From Bacteroidota bacterium (GTDB lineage Bacteria > Bacteroidota > Bacteroidia > AKYH767-A > OLB10), in assembly GCA_023251535.1 (NCBI GenBank), contig JAHEYP010000019.1, forward strand, positions 23,084 through 71,742: DNA of 48,659 nucleotides, written 5' to 3'. A program made the translations under genes and the position numbers. This document shows, one piece after another, positions 14,956-23,364 of the stretch. The notes under the pieces were generated by a model that was not told where the DNA came from, searched no databases, and saw only the letters and a program-made list of their open reading frames with translations. Within the stretch, counting starts at the first letter, position 1. Each line of letters begins with the position of its first letter.

Positions 14956-17574
14956 TTAGTTTTTGTAGTTGTAGATTTTTAAAAGTGTTTCGTCTTTCTC
15001 ATTCTTCTTCAGTTCATTGATTTTATCGCTGATCTCATTTTTTATCGGAAGTAATTCCGCAGAGTGAATAACATCTCCGCCTTCTGAATATTTTTTAATG
15101 GAGTCTTCTAAACTTTCTGATAATGTTGTTAAAGCTTGTACGCAAGCTAGTCGAATGTACCATTCGTCAAATTGAGAATATTTATTGGCAATAGCAGCAG
15201 CGCCTGTTTTTATGTTATTCGGGTTTTTACATCTTACCAAATATCTTCCTAACGATTGTACCGCCATGTAATTCGAACTTCCATTTGGTCGATTGAAGTT
15301 AGTAATCATATAATTGAACTGATCGTCGTTGCCGAATTTCGCATATGTAGATGCTACTATTGCTCTTATTCTCCGATGTGATTCCGATTCAAGCTTTTTG
15401 CACATCGTTAAGGCTGCCTCTGGTTTTTTATTTCCGATTAGTTCTATTGCATTCGACATCACTTCGAAAGAGCTATCAGTCGAAAGTGTCATCGCTAAAT
15501 CAATAACCGATTGGTCACTAAAGTTTTCTGAAAGCTTATCAATCGCCATTGTGCGTACACCTGAATTTGCATCAGATTTCGCCATTTCCATTAATCTGTT
15601 TTTTACTGCTAACGAGTCACTTCCTAACAATAGTGCATTACAATTGGTAATTGCAAATTCACGAATCTTTCTGTTTTTGTCATTTAACGCACTCTTCATC
15701 ACCGAGGCAGGCTCTGTTCCGTTCTCGTATTTTGAAAGCGCTTTTAATGCTTCTAATCGGTCGAGATAAAGTGGTCCTCTTTTGTATAGTGTTATCCACT
15801 CCGATTGACTATGATTATCTTCTTTCGTGCCCGTTAACATTTTCTCAGCATCAACGTTAACTACCTGCGGCTGACTTTCACATCTGAATTCAAAAGTTTG
15901 CTTTTTCTCTGTTAAGATTACGCGTTCTCTTCTTTTTGAATTTGCAAGATAAATGTCAATGTCGAGAGGGAGTTTGTAGAGTGGGGTAGTACTTAGATTT
16001 TGCTTTTGCTCAATTGTAACTTGTTGCGACATATTCGCTGCATTCCAATTGTATGAAATGGATAACTCAGCATGTCCTTTGTTTAGAAACCACTGATTGA
16101 AAAACCAGTTCATATCTTCTCCTGTAACTTCTTCGAAGGCTAATCGCAATTGATGAACTTCAACATTCTTAAATGCATTAGTTTCTAAGTATTTCTTTAG
16201 TGATGCAAAGAAGGCTTCCTCTCCAACATATCTGCGCAACATATTTAATATTGTTCCGCCTTTTGCATAGGAATGACGATCGAATAATTCGTCAGGTTGG
16301 TCGTAGTGGAATCGGATGAGATCTACTTGTTTCGATTTAGCTTCACGCAAGTATCCGTTTAAATCGCTGCTTAAACCGATATCCGCTTCTTCACGTCCGT
16401 ATTTATGTTCGTTCCAGAGATACTCGCCATAAGTAGCAAACGATTCGTTTAAAGGAATATTTGACCATGATTCGCAAGTAACTAAATCGCCAAACCATTG
16501 GTGAAATAATTCATGCGAGATTACATCTTCATTCGTTTCATCGATTAATTCTCTTTCATCACGTTGAAGAAAATTTCCGTGTAATGTTGCTGAGGTATTT
16601 TCCATGGCACCACTTACATAATCGCGCGCTACAACTTGGCTGTATTTCGGCCAAGCATAATCAACTCCTAATACAGTCGAGAAGAATTCGATCATCTCAG
16701 GTGTGTTTCCAAATATTTTTCGCGCTGCTTTCTCGAATTCCGGTTCTACATAGTAGTTCACTTCTCTTCCTCTCCAAGTATCTTTCACAATCGAAAATTC
16801 TCCAATAGCCATCATAAATAAATATGGAGCATGAGGCTTGTCGAGTTTCCATGAATCTGTTCTTGTTCCGTCAGGATGATTTTCACTTTTTACTAATAAT
16901 CCATTGGATAATGTCTTGTAATTATTGGCAACAGTTATGTTTATTTCTTCGGTTGTTTTTTGATTAGGAACATCTATCGTTGGGAACCAAACCGAATTAC
17001 TCTGTGTTTCTCCTTGTGTCCAAATTTCTTTAGGCTTATCAGGCGTTTTCCCATCTGCATTGATGAAGTACAATCCTTTGTCGCTAGTAATTGCTTGTCC
17101 GCCACTAAGATCTTTTAATTCATCAGGTTTAGAAATATAATTCACAAACACCGTGTATTCTTCATTGTTTTTATAGGCTCTGCCAAGCTTAATGTTTAAA
17201 CTATCATGATCATATGAATAGGCCGCATCAATACTGTCTTTTCCATTGATCAATTTTACTGCTTTTATTTCCATGCCACGAGCGTCGAGCCACACATCTT
17301 CAACGGGATGAAAATGTGGCTTTAAGCGGATTGTAGCCTTGCCGTACAAATATTTTTTATCCCAATCAAAACTTACATCAAGCTTGGTGTGAACTAAGTC
17401 GGAAAGTTTGGTGACACTTCCTTTATACGCTGTATTCGCTTCCGAATCTGCTGCTACTTCAACTTCTGGTAAGGTTTGCACAACAGTTTCTTCTATAGGT
17501 TTCTTGGTAGGCTTGCAAGAGGATAAACAAGCGGCTGAAAATAGGATGGCTGTGATATATCGAATTCCGGACAT
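14956..17574 (-). CDS. M1 family aminopeptidase lipoprotein with C-terminal HEAT repeats
   Basis: 872 residues from the ATG at 17574. The frame is open to a TTG at 17592, but that lies inside a -7 promoter box (17590-17597), so the ATG is preferred. The signal ends L-S-S-C (lipobox, C20), so it is a lipoprotein of the periplasm or outer membrane. The N-terminal beta domain is followed by the substrate motif G-A-M-E-N (322-326) and the zinc site H-E-L-F-H (H354, E355, H358) with E377 eighteen residues later, a complete M1 site. The last ~280 residues are helical repeats of HEAT/PBS type. It should trim N-terminal residues from peptides outside the cytoplasm for nutrition or turnover. Monocistronic. 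Confidence 0.93.
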   Translation of the reverse strand: MSGIRYITAILFSAACLSSCKPTKKPIEETVVQTLPEVEVAADSEANTAYKGSVTKLSDLVHTKLDVSFDWDKKYLYGKATIRLKPHFHPVEDVWLDARGMEIKAVKLINGKDSIDAAYSYDHDSLNIKLGRAYKNNEEYTVFVNYISKPDELKDLSGGQAITSDKGLYFINADGKTPDKPKEIWTQGETQSNSVWFPTIDVPNQKTTEEINITVANNYKTLSNGLLVKSENHPDGTRTDSWKLDKPHAPYLFMMAIGEFSIVKDTWRGREVNYYVEPEFEKAARKIFGNTPEMIEFFSTVLGVDYAWPKYSQVVARDYVSGAMENTSATLHGNFLQRDERELIDETNEDVISHELFHQWFGDLVTCESWSNIPLNESFATYGEYLWNEHKYGREEADIGLSSDLNGYLREAKSKQVDLIRFHYDQPDELFDRHSYAKGGTILNMLRRYVGEEAFFASLKKYLETNAFKNVEVHQLRLAFEEVTGEDMNWFFNQWFLNKGHAELSISYNWNAANMSQQVTIEQKQNLSTTPLYKLPLDIDIYLANSKRRERVILTEKKQTFEFRCESQPQVVNVDAEKMLTGTKEDNHSQSEWITLYKRGPLYLDRLEALKALSKYENGTEPASVMKSALNDKNRKIREFAITNCNALLLGSDSLAVKNRLMEMAKSDANSGVRTMAIDKLSENFSDQSVIDLAMTLSTDSSFEVMSNAIELIGNKKPEAALTMCKKLESESHRRIRAIVASTYAKFGNDDQFNYMITNFNRPNGSSNYMAVQSLGRYLVRCKNPNNIKTGAAAIANKYSQFDEWYIRLACVQALTTLSESLEDSIKKYSEGGDVIHSAELLPIKNEISDKINELKKNEKDETLLKIYNYKN

Positions 17575-17589
17575 ATTAGATTTTTTTTT

Positions 17590-17597
17590 CAAAAATA
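17590..17597 (-). promoter_or_regulatory. -7 box (with TTG upstream) of the M1 peptidase gene
   Basis: On the minus strand it reads TATTTTTG, an exact TAnnTTTG match, with TTG 22 nt upstream. It is 15 nt before the ATG at 17574, giving a leader of about 11 nt. Confidence 0.5.
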
Positions 17598-17673
17598 AAA
17601 TTTAATAAACACTATTCATCAATTATTCGATAAGTATAAGCATTTATCCGACCTACACATCAATTAAAAAGAA

Positions 17674-17700
17674 AAAGGCCTCCTCATGAAGGAAGCCTTT
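17674..17700 (-). terminator. Terminator of tonB
   Basis: AAAGGC (17674-17679) pairs with GCCTTT (17695-17700), extended by CCT/AGG after a 2x2 internal loop. On the minus strand it is followed by CTTTTTCTTTTTAATTG. Confidence 0.7.
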
Positions 17701-17720
17701 AAGATAATATAAGGTGATTT

Positions 17721-18527
17721 TTACTTTAAACTGAACTTTACTGGTAAGATGTATTGCACTCGAACTGCATTTCCGTTCATTAAGCCCGGCGACCAGTGTG
17801 GCATCGATTTTACGACTCTCATCGCTTCATCTTCACAACCTGACCCTATTCCTCGTTTGGTTTCAATGTCGGTTATCTCTCCGTTTTTATTGACTACAAA
17901 TGTGATGTAAACCGTTCCTTGCACATTCGATTCTTTTGCCAATTCAGGGTAGCGGATATGCGAACTGATAAACTGCATCATGGCAGCTTCCCCTCCCGGA
18001 AACGCCGGCATAACTTCAACCCAACCAGAGTGAATATTATTGTCGGTATTGGGCTTAGGATCTGGATCAATATGTGGGTCGGTAATAGTAGTGTCGCCTT
18101 TGGTTGTTTTTGTTCCAGTATTCACTTTTGCGAGTTCATCTTGCGTAAGTGTAGTGTCGGTAGTTTGATGGTTTACCACTATCGGAACTACATCACGTTG
18201 AGTAGGTGTGTTTGGGTCTTTAACTGGAGTTTCTTCTTTTTTAACTTCCTCGGGTTTAATGATTTTGTCGGGTTCGATGAGGTCTACTATAATGCTTTTT
18301 TCAGGCGCTGTTAAAAGCAATTCTGCAGGGAATAAGTAGTTTTTAATTCGAGGCGAGATAGCAAGTGCAAAGCCAATAAGGGCAGTAATAAAAAATGCTT
18401 TGAGAATGGTTTTGTCGTAATTTCTTCTCAGAGTATAAGCTCCGTATTCACGGTTGCGGTGTGCGAAAACAAGCTCGAGTCGGTTCTGAGATACCGGGTT
18501 CTCCCAATTTTCAAATAATGTTCTCAT
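17721..18527 (-). CDS. tonB: Energy transducer TonB
   Basis: 268 residues. The cytoplasmic N-terminus (R-N-R-E-Y-G-A-Y-x-L-R-R) is typical of Bacteroidota TonB, followed by one membrane helix (~residues 44-60). A periplasmic spacer rich in Pro, Glu, Lys and Asp (~80-165) leads to a TonB C-terminal domain (F-P-G-G-E near 178, G-C-E-D-E-A-M, M-P-H-W-S-P-G, terminal L-P-V-K-F-S-L-K). It couples proton motive force, through ExbB/ExbD, to outer-membrane receptors; exbB and exbD are not in the window. It is a single gene with a terminator, and an imperfect inverted repeat lies in its leader. Confidence 0.92.
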   Translation of the reverse strand: MRTLFENWENPVSQNRLELVFAHRNREYGAYTLRRNYDKTILKAFFITALIGFALAISPRIKNYLFPAELLLTAPEKSIIVDLIEPDKIIKPEEVKKEETPVKDPNTPTQRDVVPIVVNHQTTDTTLTQDELAKVNTGTKTTKGDTTITDPHIDPDPKPNTDNNIHSGWVEVMPAFPGGEAAMMQFISSHIRYPELAKESNVQGTVYITFVVNKNGEITDIETKRGIGSGCEDEAMRVVKSMPHWSPGLMNGNAVRVQYILPVKFSLK

Positions 18528-18529
18528 AT

Positions 18530-18560
18530 CGTTAAGATTATAGGTTATTATATCTCAACG
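18530..18560 (-). promoter_or_regulatory. Imperfect inverted repeat directly upstream of tonB
   Basis: CGTT-A-AGAT (18530-18538) is complementary to ATCT-C-AACG (18552-18560) with one mismatch, and begins three bases upstream of the tonB ATG. It may be an operator or a leader hairpin that limits ribosome access. Low certainty. Confidence 0.25.
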
Positions 18561-18673
18561 ATGCAAAGAGGGGCAATATTCCATAAAGAAGTCAGCAATT
18601 TGTCATAAATGACTGTTTATGCGGCAGTAACAACAAGGCGAAAAGGATTTTTTCCCCTCATCGATAGTTTTCT

Positions 18674-18681
18674 TAACTTTG
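18674..18681 (+). promoter_or_regulatory. -7 box upstream of the 152-residue membrane protein
   Basis: TAACTTTG, an exact TAnnTTTG match, 18 nt before the ATG at 18700. The -33 region about 20 nt upstream is a T-run without a G, so the full promoter is incomplete. Confidence 0.45.
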
Positions 18682-18699
18682 GCCATCAAATAAAAAGAC

Positions 18700-19158
18700 A
18701 TGTATATAGGCTTACTTCACTTTCACTCTTTAGTACGATGGATTCTGTTACTACTAATGGTAGTTTCGGTTGTTAAAGCATTTGGCGGACAAAAAAGCGG
18801 TATTGCGTATACCGATAGCGATCGCAAGAGAACTATGTTTACGATGATATTCGGGCATATTCAATTGGTGATGGGTTTAGTATTGTATATGGTTAGCCCA
18901 GCAGTTCAAGCAGCAACCGCCGATATGGGCGCAGCAATGAAAGATCCCATTCTTCGATTCTGGGCTGTAGAACACGTAATGATGATGGTAATAGCAATTG
19001 TGCTTTTAACGATCGGAAATATAAAATCAAAGAAAGCATCAACCGATGCTGCAAAATTCAAAACAGTTGCAATCTGGTACGGCATTGCATTGGTACTTGT
19101 TCTTGTAACAATACCTTGGCCATTCAGAGCTGTTGGTGCAGGTCGCGGTTGGTTTTAA
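18700..19158 (+). CDS. Four-helix membrane protein with membrane-facing histidines (cytochrome b-like)
   Basis: 152 residues with four hydrophobic segments (~5-28, 46-66, 84-107 and 122-140). Histidines H7, H9, H53 and H92 fall at or near helix ends, in positions suited to haem or metal binding. Similar short Bacteroidota proteins starting M-Y-x-G-L-L-H-x-H-S-x-x-R-W are often labelled cytochrome B, without experimental proof that I know of. It stands alone, upstream of hflX, with its own -7 box. Treat the electron-transport role as a hypothesis. Confidence 0.6.
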   Translation: MYIGLLHFHSLVRWILLLLMVVSVVKAFGGQKSGIAYTDSDRKRTMFTMIFGHIQLVMGLVLYMVSPAVQAATADMGAAMKDPILRFWAVEHVMMMVIAIVLLTIGNIKSKKASTDAAKFKTVAIWYGIALVLVLVTIPWPFRAVGAGRGWF

Positions 19159-19173
19159 TTTTTAATAATGATG

Positions 19174-19209
19174 AATACGGGAATGGAAATATAATTTCAT
19201 TCCCGTATT
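19174..19209 (+). terminator. Strong hairpin between the membrane protein gene and hflX
   Basis: A 12-bp perfect stem, AATACGGGAATG (19174-19185) with CATTCCCGTATT (19198-19209), with a 12-base loop. Only a short T-run follows (TTTATAAAAA), so termination may be incomplete or need a factor. Confidence 0.55.
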
Positions 19210-19230
19210 TATAAAAACCAAAAGAATAAT

Positions 19231-20454
19231 TTGTCTCATACTCCATTAACTGTAGGACAAGTTCCGGAACGAGTAGTGTTAATCGGATTAATCACTCGCA
19301 TGCAGAGTGCCTATCAAGTTCAGGAATACCTCGATGAACTCGCTTTTTTATCAGAGACTGCAGGAGCCGAAACGGTTCGCATTTTTACTCAGAAACTTGA
19401 TCATCCCGATTCAAAAACTTTTGTTGGGAAAGGAAAACTCGAAGAAATAATTGAGTTCAATAAAGCGAATGAAATTCAGATTGCAATTTTCGATGACGAA
19501 CTAACGCCATCGCAGCTACGAAATCTTGAAAAGATTATGGGTTGCCGTGTTCTCGATAGAACCAATTTGATTCTCGATATTTTTGCTAAACGTGCGCGTA
19601 CTGCTCAAGCAAAGACGCAAGTTGAATTAGCTCAATACAAATATTTATTACCTCGACTTACCAAAATGTGGACTCACCTTGAGAAGCAACGTGGAGGTAT
19701 CGGAATGAGAGGTCCAGGTGAGTCTGAAATTGAAACCGATCGTCGTGTAATTCGTGATAAGCTTAGCCGACTTCGTGTGAGATTACAAGAGATCGATAAG
19801 CAGAATTCAACACAAAGAAAGAAGAGAGGCGAAATGATTCGTGTGGCTTTGGTAGGATATACCAATGTTGGAAAAAGCACTATCATGAATGTGTTGAGTA
19901 AGAGTGATGTTTTTGCAGAGAATAAATTATTTGCGACATTAGATACTACAGTAAGGAAAATTGTTTGGGAAACAGTTCCCTTTTTACTTTCCGATACAGT
20001 AGGGTTCATTCGCAAGTTACCGCATGATCTAGTAGAGTCGTTTAAGTCGACACTCGATGAAGTGCGCGAAGCTGATATATTAGTACATGTGGTTGATATT
20101 TCGCATAAAAATTTCGAGGAACATATTCGTGTGGTAAACGAAACACTAGCTGAAATTGGAGCTATTGATAAGCCCATCTTGATGGTGTTTAATAAAATTG
20201 ATGCGTATAAGTTTGTCGAGAAGGAGGCAGATGATTTAACTCCTTCAACTCGTGAAAATATTTCGTTGGAAGAAATGAAAACACATTGGATAGCTAAGAA
20301 TAATTATACTTCAGTGTTTATCTCTGCTATCAATAAGAAAAACATTGATGAGTTGCGTGCAGCTTTATCGGGACTAATTAAGCAAATTTATTTTGTGCGT
20401 TATCCGAACAATCAGAATTTTATTCAAGACACAAACGATTTCGAAAATCAATAA
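19231..20454 (+). CDS. hflX: Ribosome-associated GTPase HflX
   Basis: 407 residues starting at TTG (19231). An in-frame stop at 19192-19194 rules out a longer reading, and the next ATG would remove conserved sequence. The N-terminal HflX domain includes T-F-V-G-K-G-K-L-E-E-I (63-73) and G-G-I-G-M-R-G-P-G-E-S-E-I-E-T-D-R-R (155-172). The GTPase domain has G1 G-Y-T-N-V-G-K-S (209-216), G3 D-T-V-G (255-258) and G4 N-K-I-D (321-324). HflX splits stalled 70S ribosomes, notably after heat or antibiotic stress. It is followed by comF after 66 bp. Confidence 0.95.
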   Translation: MSHTPLTVGQVPERVVLIGLITRMQSAYQVQEYLDELAFLSETAGAETVRIFTQKLDHPDSKTFVGKGKLEEIIEFNKANEIQIAIFDDELTPSQLRNLEKIMGCRVLDRTNLILDIFAKRARTAQAKTQVELAQYKYLLPRLTKMWTHLEKQRGGIGMRGPGESEIETDRRVIRDKLSRLRVRLQEIDKQNSTQRKKRGEMIRVALVGYTNVGKSTIMNVLSKSDVFAENKLFATLDTTVRKIVWETVPFLLSDTVGFIRKLPHDLVESFKSTLDEVREADILVHVVDISHKNFEEHIRVVNETLAEIGAIDKPILMVFNKIDAYKFVEKEADDLTPSTRENISLEEMKTHWIAKNNYTSVFISAINKKNIDELRAALSGLIKQIYFVRYPNNQNFIQDTNDFENQ

Positions 20455-20498
20455 ACGATTGTAAGTATTTGTGATCGTTTAATTGCTGTTTAGTGATG

Positions 20499-20516
20499 TA
20501 GGTTTGCATAAAACCT
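20499..20516 (+). promoter_or_regulatory. -7 box overlapped by an inverted repeat upstream of comF
   Basis: TAGGTTTG (20499-20506) matches TAnnTTTG exactly. It overlaps AGGTTT-N5-AAACCT (20500-20516), a perfect 6-bp inverted repeat ending four bases before the comF ATG. A protein bound here would block RNA polymerase. No good -33 element is visible. Confidence 0.35.
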
Positions 20517-20520
20517 AAGC

Positions 20521-21228
20521 ATGAAGACATTTGATTTTATTCGGCAAGTACTGCAAGACACGATTTCTATTTTGTATCCTTCTTTATGTGCAGCCTGCGA
20601 TGAATTCTTATTGCAAGGAGAAGATGTTATTTGTACGCACTGTATGGTGAATTTGCCTCGCACTTATTTTCATCGAATGCCCGACAATCCTGTGGCTAAG
20701 CAATTCTGGGGAAAAGTTCGTCTTGAAGGAGCTACCGCCTTGTTTCATTTTCATAAAGGGGAGAAAGTGCAAACGTTGATGCACCGGTTGAAGTACAATA
20801 ATCGTCCGGAAATTGGGAATAAGTTAGGGGCGGTTTGCGCTACTGAAATAATGAAGTCAGATCCCTTCAATCAGATAGATTATATTATTCCTATTCCTCT
20901 CCATAAGAAGAAGCAAAAAATTAGGGGTTACAACCAAGCATATTGCTTCGCCCAAGGTATGTCTGATATTTACGGTAAAGAAGTATTGAAAGATGGACTG
21001 CGTAGAGTGAAATTCACCGATACTCAAACCCGTAAAAATAGGTTTGATCGCCATAAAAACGTGAAAATGGTATTTAGGGTCTCAAAACCCGACCGATTTA
21101 TAGGTAAAAAGGTAATGATTGTAGATGATGTATTGACTACTGGGTCGACCTTAGCCGCATGTATTCAGCTTTTTAACAATATTGAAGGAACAAAGGTGGT
21201 GGTAGCCACAATTGCCTATGCAGAGTAA
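20521..21228 (+). CDS. comF: ComF family amidophosphoribosyltransferase-like protein
   Basis: 235 residues. The N-terminal zinc finger C-A-A-C ... C-T-H-C (residues ~23-40) and a C-terminal phosphoribosyltransferase domain with the PRPP loop V-M-I-V-D-D-V-L-T-T-G-S-T near 198-210 are the ComF architecture. ComF is needed for DNA uptake steps in natural transformation; its exact biochemistry is not settled. The conserved R-G-Y-N-Q-A box and the T-R-K-N-R-F-D-R box are present. The next gene starts about 30 bp downstream. A dprA gene is also in this window (43862-44971). Confidence 0.92.
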   Translation: MKTFDFIRQVLQDTISILYPSLCAACDEFLLQGEDVICTHCMVNLPRTYFHRMPDNPVAKQFWGKVRLEGATALFHFHKGEKVQTLMHRLKYNNRPEIGNKLGAVCATEIMKSDPFNQIDYIIPIPLHKKKQKIRGYNQAYCFAQGMSDIYGKEVLKDGLRRVKFTDTQTRKNRFDRHKNVKMVFRVSKPDRFIGKKVMIVDDVLTTGSTLAACIQLFNNIEGTKVVVATIAYAE

Positions 21229-21239
21229 AAATTGATGGT

Positions 21240-21247
21240 TATCTTTG
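21240..21247 (+). promoter_or_regulatory. -7 box inside the comF-msrC gap
   Basis: TATCTTTG matches TAnnTTTG exactly and ends 11 nt before the ATG at 21259. It argues for that start rather than the open TTG/ATG at 21232/21235, which lie upstream of the predicted transcription start. Confidence 0.4.
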
Positions 21248-21258
21248 CCGTTCGTATT

Positions 21259-21759
21259 ATGGCAGAAAACCTCATAAAAGCCGCAGTTGACGCGGGCAAA
21301 GAAGAACGGTACCAAGTGATGCTTCCTCAAATTAAAGCATTGGTGGAAGGCGAAACCGACTTAATTGCTAATATTTCCAATGTGATGGCTGTCCTAAAAG
21401 AGACAATGAACTTCTTTTGGGTGGGGGTTTACTTTGTAAAAGCGGAAGAACTGGTTTTAGGACCTTTTCAAGGTCCGCTGGCATGTACTCGCATCGGTTA
21501 TGGTAAAGGTGTTTGTGGAAAAGCCTGGCAAGAAGGGAGAGTGATTGTTGTTCCTGATGTGGAGCAATTCCCTGGACATATTGCTTGCAGCTCATTGTCG
21601 AAGTCGGAAATCGTGCTGCCAGTAATTATTAATGATCGAGTAAGAATGATTCTTGATGTTGATAGTGATCAACTCAACGACTTTGATGCATTAGATGCAA
21701 AATATCTTTCAGAAGTTACGGCAATTATAAGTGATGTTTATAAAGCAACGATGATATGA
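21259..21759 (+). CDS. msrC: Free methionine-(R)-sulfoxide reductase (GAF domain)
   Basis: 166 residues from the ATG at 21259, with one GAF domain. The three cysteines of the fRMsr family are present as C76, C86 and C110. Their spacing (10 and 24) equals that of the E. coli enzyme (C84, C94, C118), so the catalytic and resolving cysteines are complete. The enzyme reduces free methionine-R-sulfoxide in the cytoplasm, using thioredoxin. Its stop overlaps the start of the next gene by four bases (ATGA), so the two are translationally coupled. The gene name follows common usage for this family. Confidence 0.9.
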   Translation: MAENLIKAAVDAGKEERYQVMLPQIKALVEGETDLIANISNVMAVLKETMNFFWVGVYFVKAEELVLGPFQGPLACTRIGYGKGVCGKAWQEGRVIVVPDVEQFPGHIACSSLSKSEIVLPVIINDRVRMILDVDSDQLNDFDALDAKYLSEVTAIISDVYKATMI

Positions 21760-23360
21760 AAAAATTATTGATGCTTATTTTGAGTACACTTTTTATTGCT
21801 TCATGTGCAAATAAAGTTACACCTACCGGTGGGGAGAAAGATATTAAGCCACCAGTGGTGAAGGAATCAGAACCGGTAAATCCCGCGATTGATTTTCACG
21901 GAAGAGAAATTAAATTGAAGTTTGATGAGTATGTGCAATTGACGGATTTAAACGGGCAATTATTGATTTCACCTTTAATGCCATCAACTCCCGAAATTAA
22001 AGCACTGAAAAAGGAAATACTCATAAAACTTCCTGATTCATTAAGAGAGAATACAACTTATACAATCAATTTCGGAAAGTCGATTGCCGATATTCACGAG
22101 AGTAATGCAATTGAGAACTATAAATTTATTTTTTCTACAGGACTAATCATTGATTCCTTGTACATTCAAGGTACTGTTCGAAATGCAAAGAACAACGAAA
22201 CCTTAAAAGGAATATCAGTGATGATGTACCGAAAAGAGGGTGTAGAAAATCCTGATTCATTAGTGTTTGTAAAACGTCCTGATTACTTTTCGAAAACTGA
22301 CGACAAAGGCGCATATAATATTTCCAATGTTGCAGGAGGAGAGTATTACGTTTTTGCATTTGAAGATAAAAACAACGACTACAAATGCGGAGAGGATGAG
22401 ATGCTCGGATTTGTCGATCGCATTGTAAAACTGCCAGGAGAATCAACAGTCGATTTTAAATGTTCATTGCAAGAATTTCCTGTTGTGCGAGTGGCGAAAG
22501 TGTCGAAGAAAGATCGTTATTACTTCGCAGTGGGATTAAATAAACCTGATACGACGGTGAAAGTAGAAGAGTTAAATGGAATAGATAAAAGTAAAATCAT
22601 TCAAGAGTGGAGCGTTAATCATGATACCTTAATGGTTTTCACGAATGATACTTTACAAGAAGCTATTAAGTTAAGAATTTTCGACGGAAAAACGTTAAGT
22701 GATACAGTAGATGTAAAAATGATTTCAGTAACTTCGAAGAAGAAGGAACAAGAGAAGCTGAATCTATTTGTGTATCAAACACCCGAATCATCCGATACTA
22801 CCATGAGTATGATGCTTAAGAGTGAGCATCCAATAAAATCAAGCAAAGGATTTGCCTATATTTATCGTGATACATTATTGGTTGATTCTGTTGTGCCTGT
22901 GATTAAAAAAGGAGAGTATCAAAGAGAATTCAATATTAGTTATAAGTGGAAGCGAGGCGATCAATATAGAGTGATGATTCCTTCAGGCGTTTTCACCGAT
23001 ATTTATGGCTTAACGAATGATACGATAAATAAATCATTTGCTATGACAACCGATCGATTGTCGGGTGTGTTGATAGTGAAGGTGCGCGGGTTGTTTCCCG
23101 ATAAAAAATACCTGTTGCAGCTGACTTCAGAAAAGTTGGACGTGATAAAGCAATTAGAAATTAAAGTCGACGGTGATTATAAATTTGAATACATCAATCC
23201 TTCAAGTTATAAAATAAGGTTGGTTGACGATGCAGATCAAAACAAAGAATGGACACCAGGAAATATTCGTAAGAAGCAACAACCAGAGCGCATTGCTGTT
23301 ACCGATAATTTGCAAGTTCGAGCCAACTGGGAATTAGAAACTGAAATAACAATACAATAA
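21756..23360 (+). CDS. Lipoprotein with N-terminal bacterial Ig-like domain
   Basis: 534 residues. The signal ends F-I-A-S-C (lipobox, C17). Residues ~30-125 form a Big_5/SbsA-type Ig-like domain (K-L-K-F-D-E-Y-V-Q-L, T-Y-T-I-N-F-G-K-S-I-A-D, F-I-F-S-T-G). This is followed by a carboxypeptidase-regulatory-like beta domain (I-Q-G-T-V-R-N-A ... Y-N-I-S-N-V-A-G-G-E-Y). The remaining ~300 residues are beta-rich and end with a segment on K-Y-L-L-Q-L. It is an envelope protein of a family common in Bacteroidota, often near msrC-like genes, with no established role. It is coupled to the reductase gene by ATGA overlap. Confidence 0.8.
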   Translation: MKKLLMLILSTLFIASCANKVTPTGGEKDIKPPVVKESEPVNPAIDFHGREIKLKFDEYVQLTDLNGQLLISPLMPSTPEIKALKKEILIKLPDSLRENTTYTINFGKSIADIHESNAIENYKFIFSTGLIIDSLYIQGTVRNAKNNETLKGISVMMYRKEGVENPDSLVFVKRPDYFSKTDDKGAYNISNVAGGEYYVFAFEDKNNDYKCGEDEMLGFVDRIVKLPGESTVDFKCSLQEFPVVRVAKVSKKDRYYFAVGLNKPDTTVKVEELNGIDKSKIIQEWSVNHDTLMVFTNDTLQEAIKLRIFDGKTLSDTVDVKMISVTSKKKEQEKLNLFVYQTPESSDTTMSMMLKSEHPIKSSKGFAYIYRDTLLVDSVVPVIKKGEYQREFNISYKWKRGDQYRVMIPSGVFTDIYGLTNDTINKSFAMTTDRLSGVLIVKVRGLFPDKKYLLQLTSEKLDVIKQLEIKVDGDYKFEYINPSSYKIRLVDDADQNKEWTPGNIRKKQQPERIAVTDNLQVRANWELETEITIQ

Positions 23361-23364
23361 AAAT

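Noticed and set aside
15329-15769. 146-codon open frame on the plus strand
   Set aside because: It is antisense to the HEAT-repeat tail of the M1 peptidase, and its composition is that of a shadow frame.
17574-17592. TTG start six codons upstream for the M1 peptidase
   Set aside because: It lies inside the -7 box TATTTTTG, so it would precede transcription; the ATG at 17574 gives a normal lipoprotein signal.
19674-20177. 167-codon open frame on the minus strand
   Set aside because: It is antisense to the GTPase domain of hflX, which has all its motifs intact.
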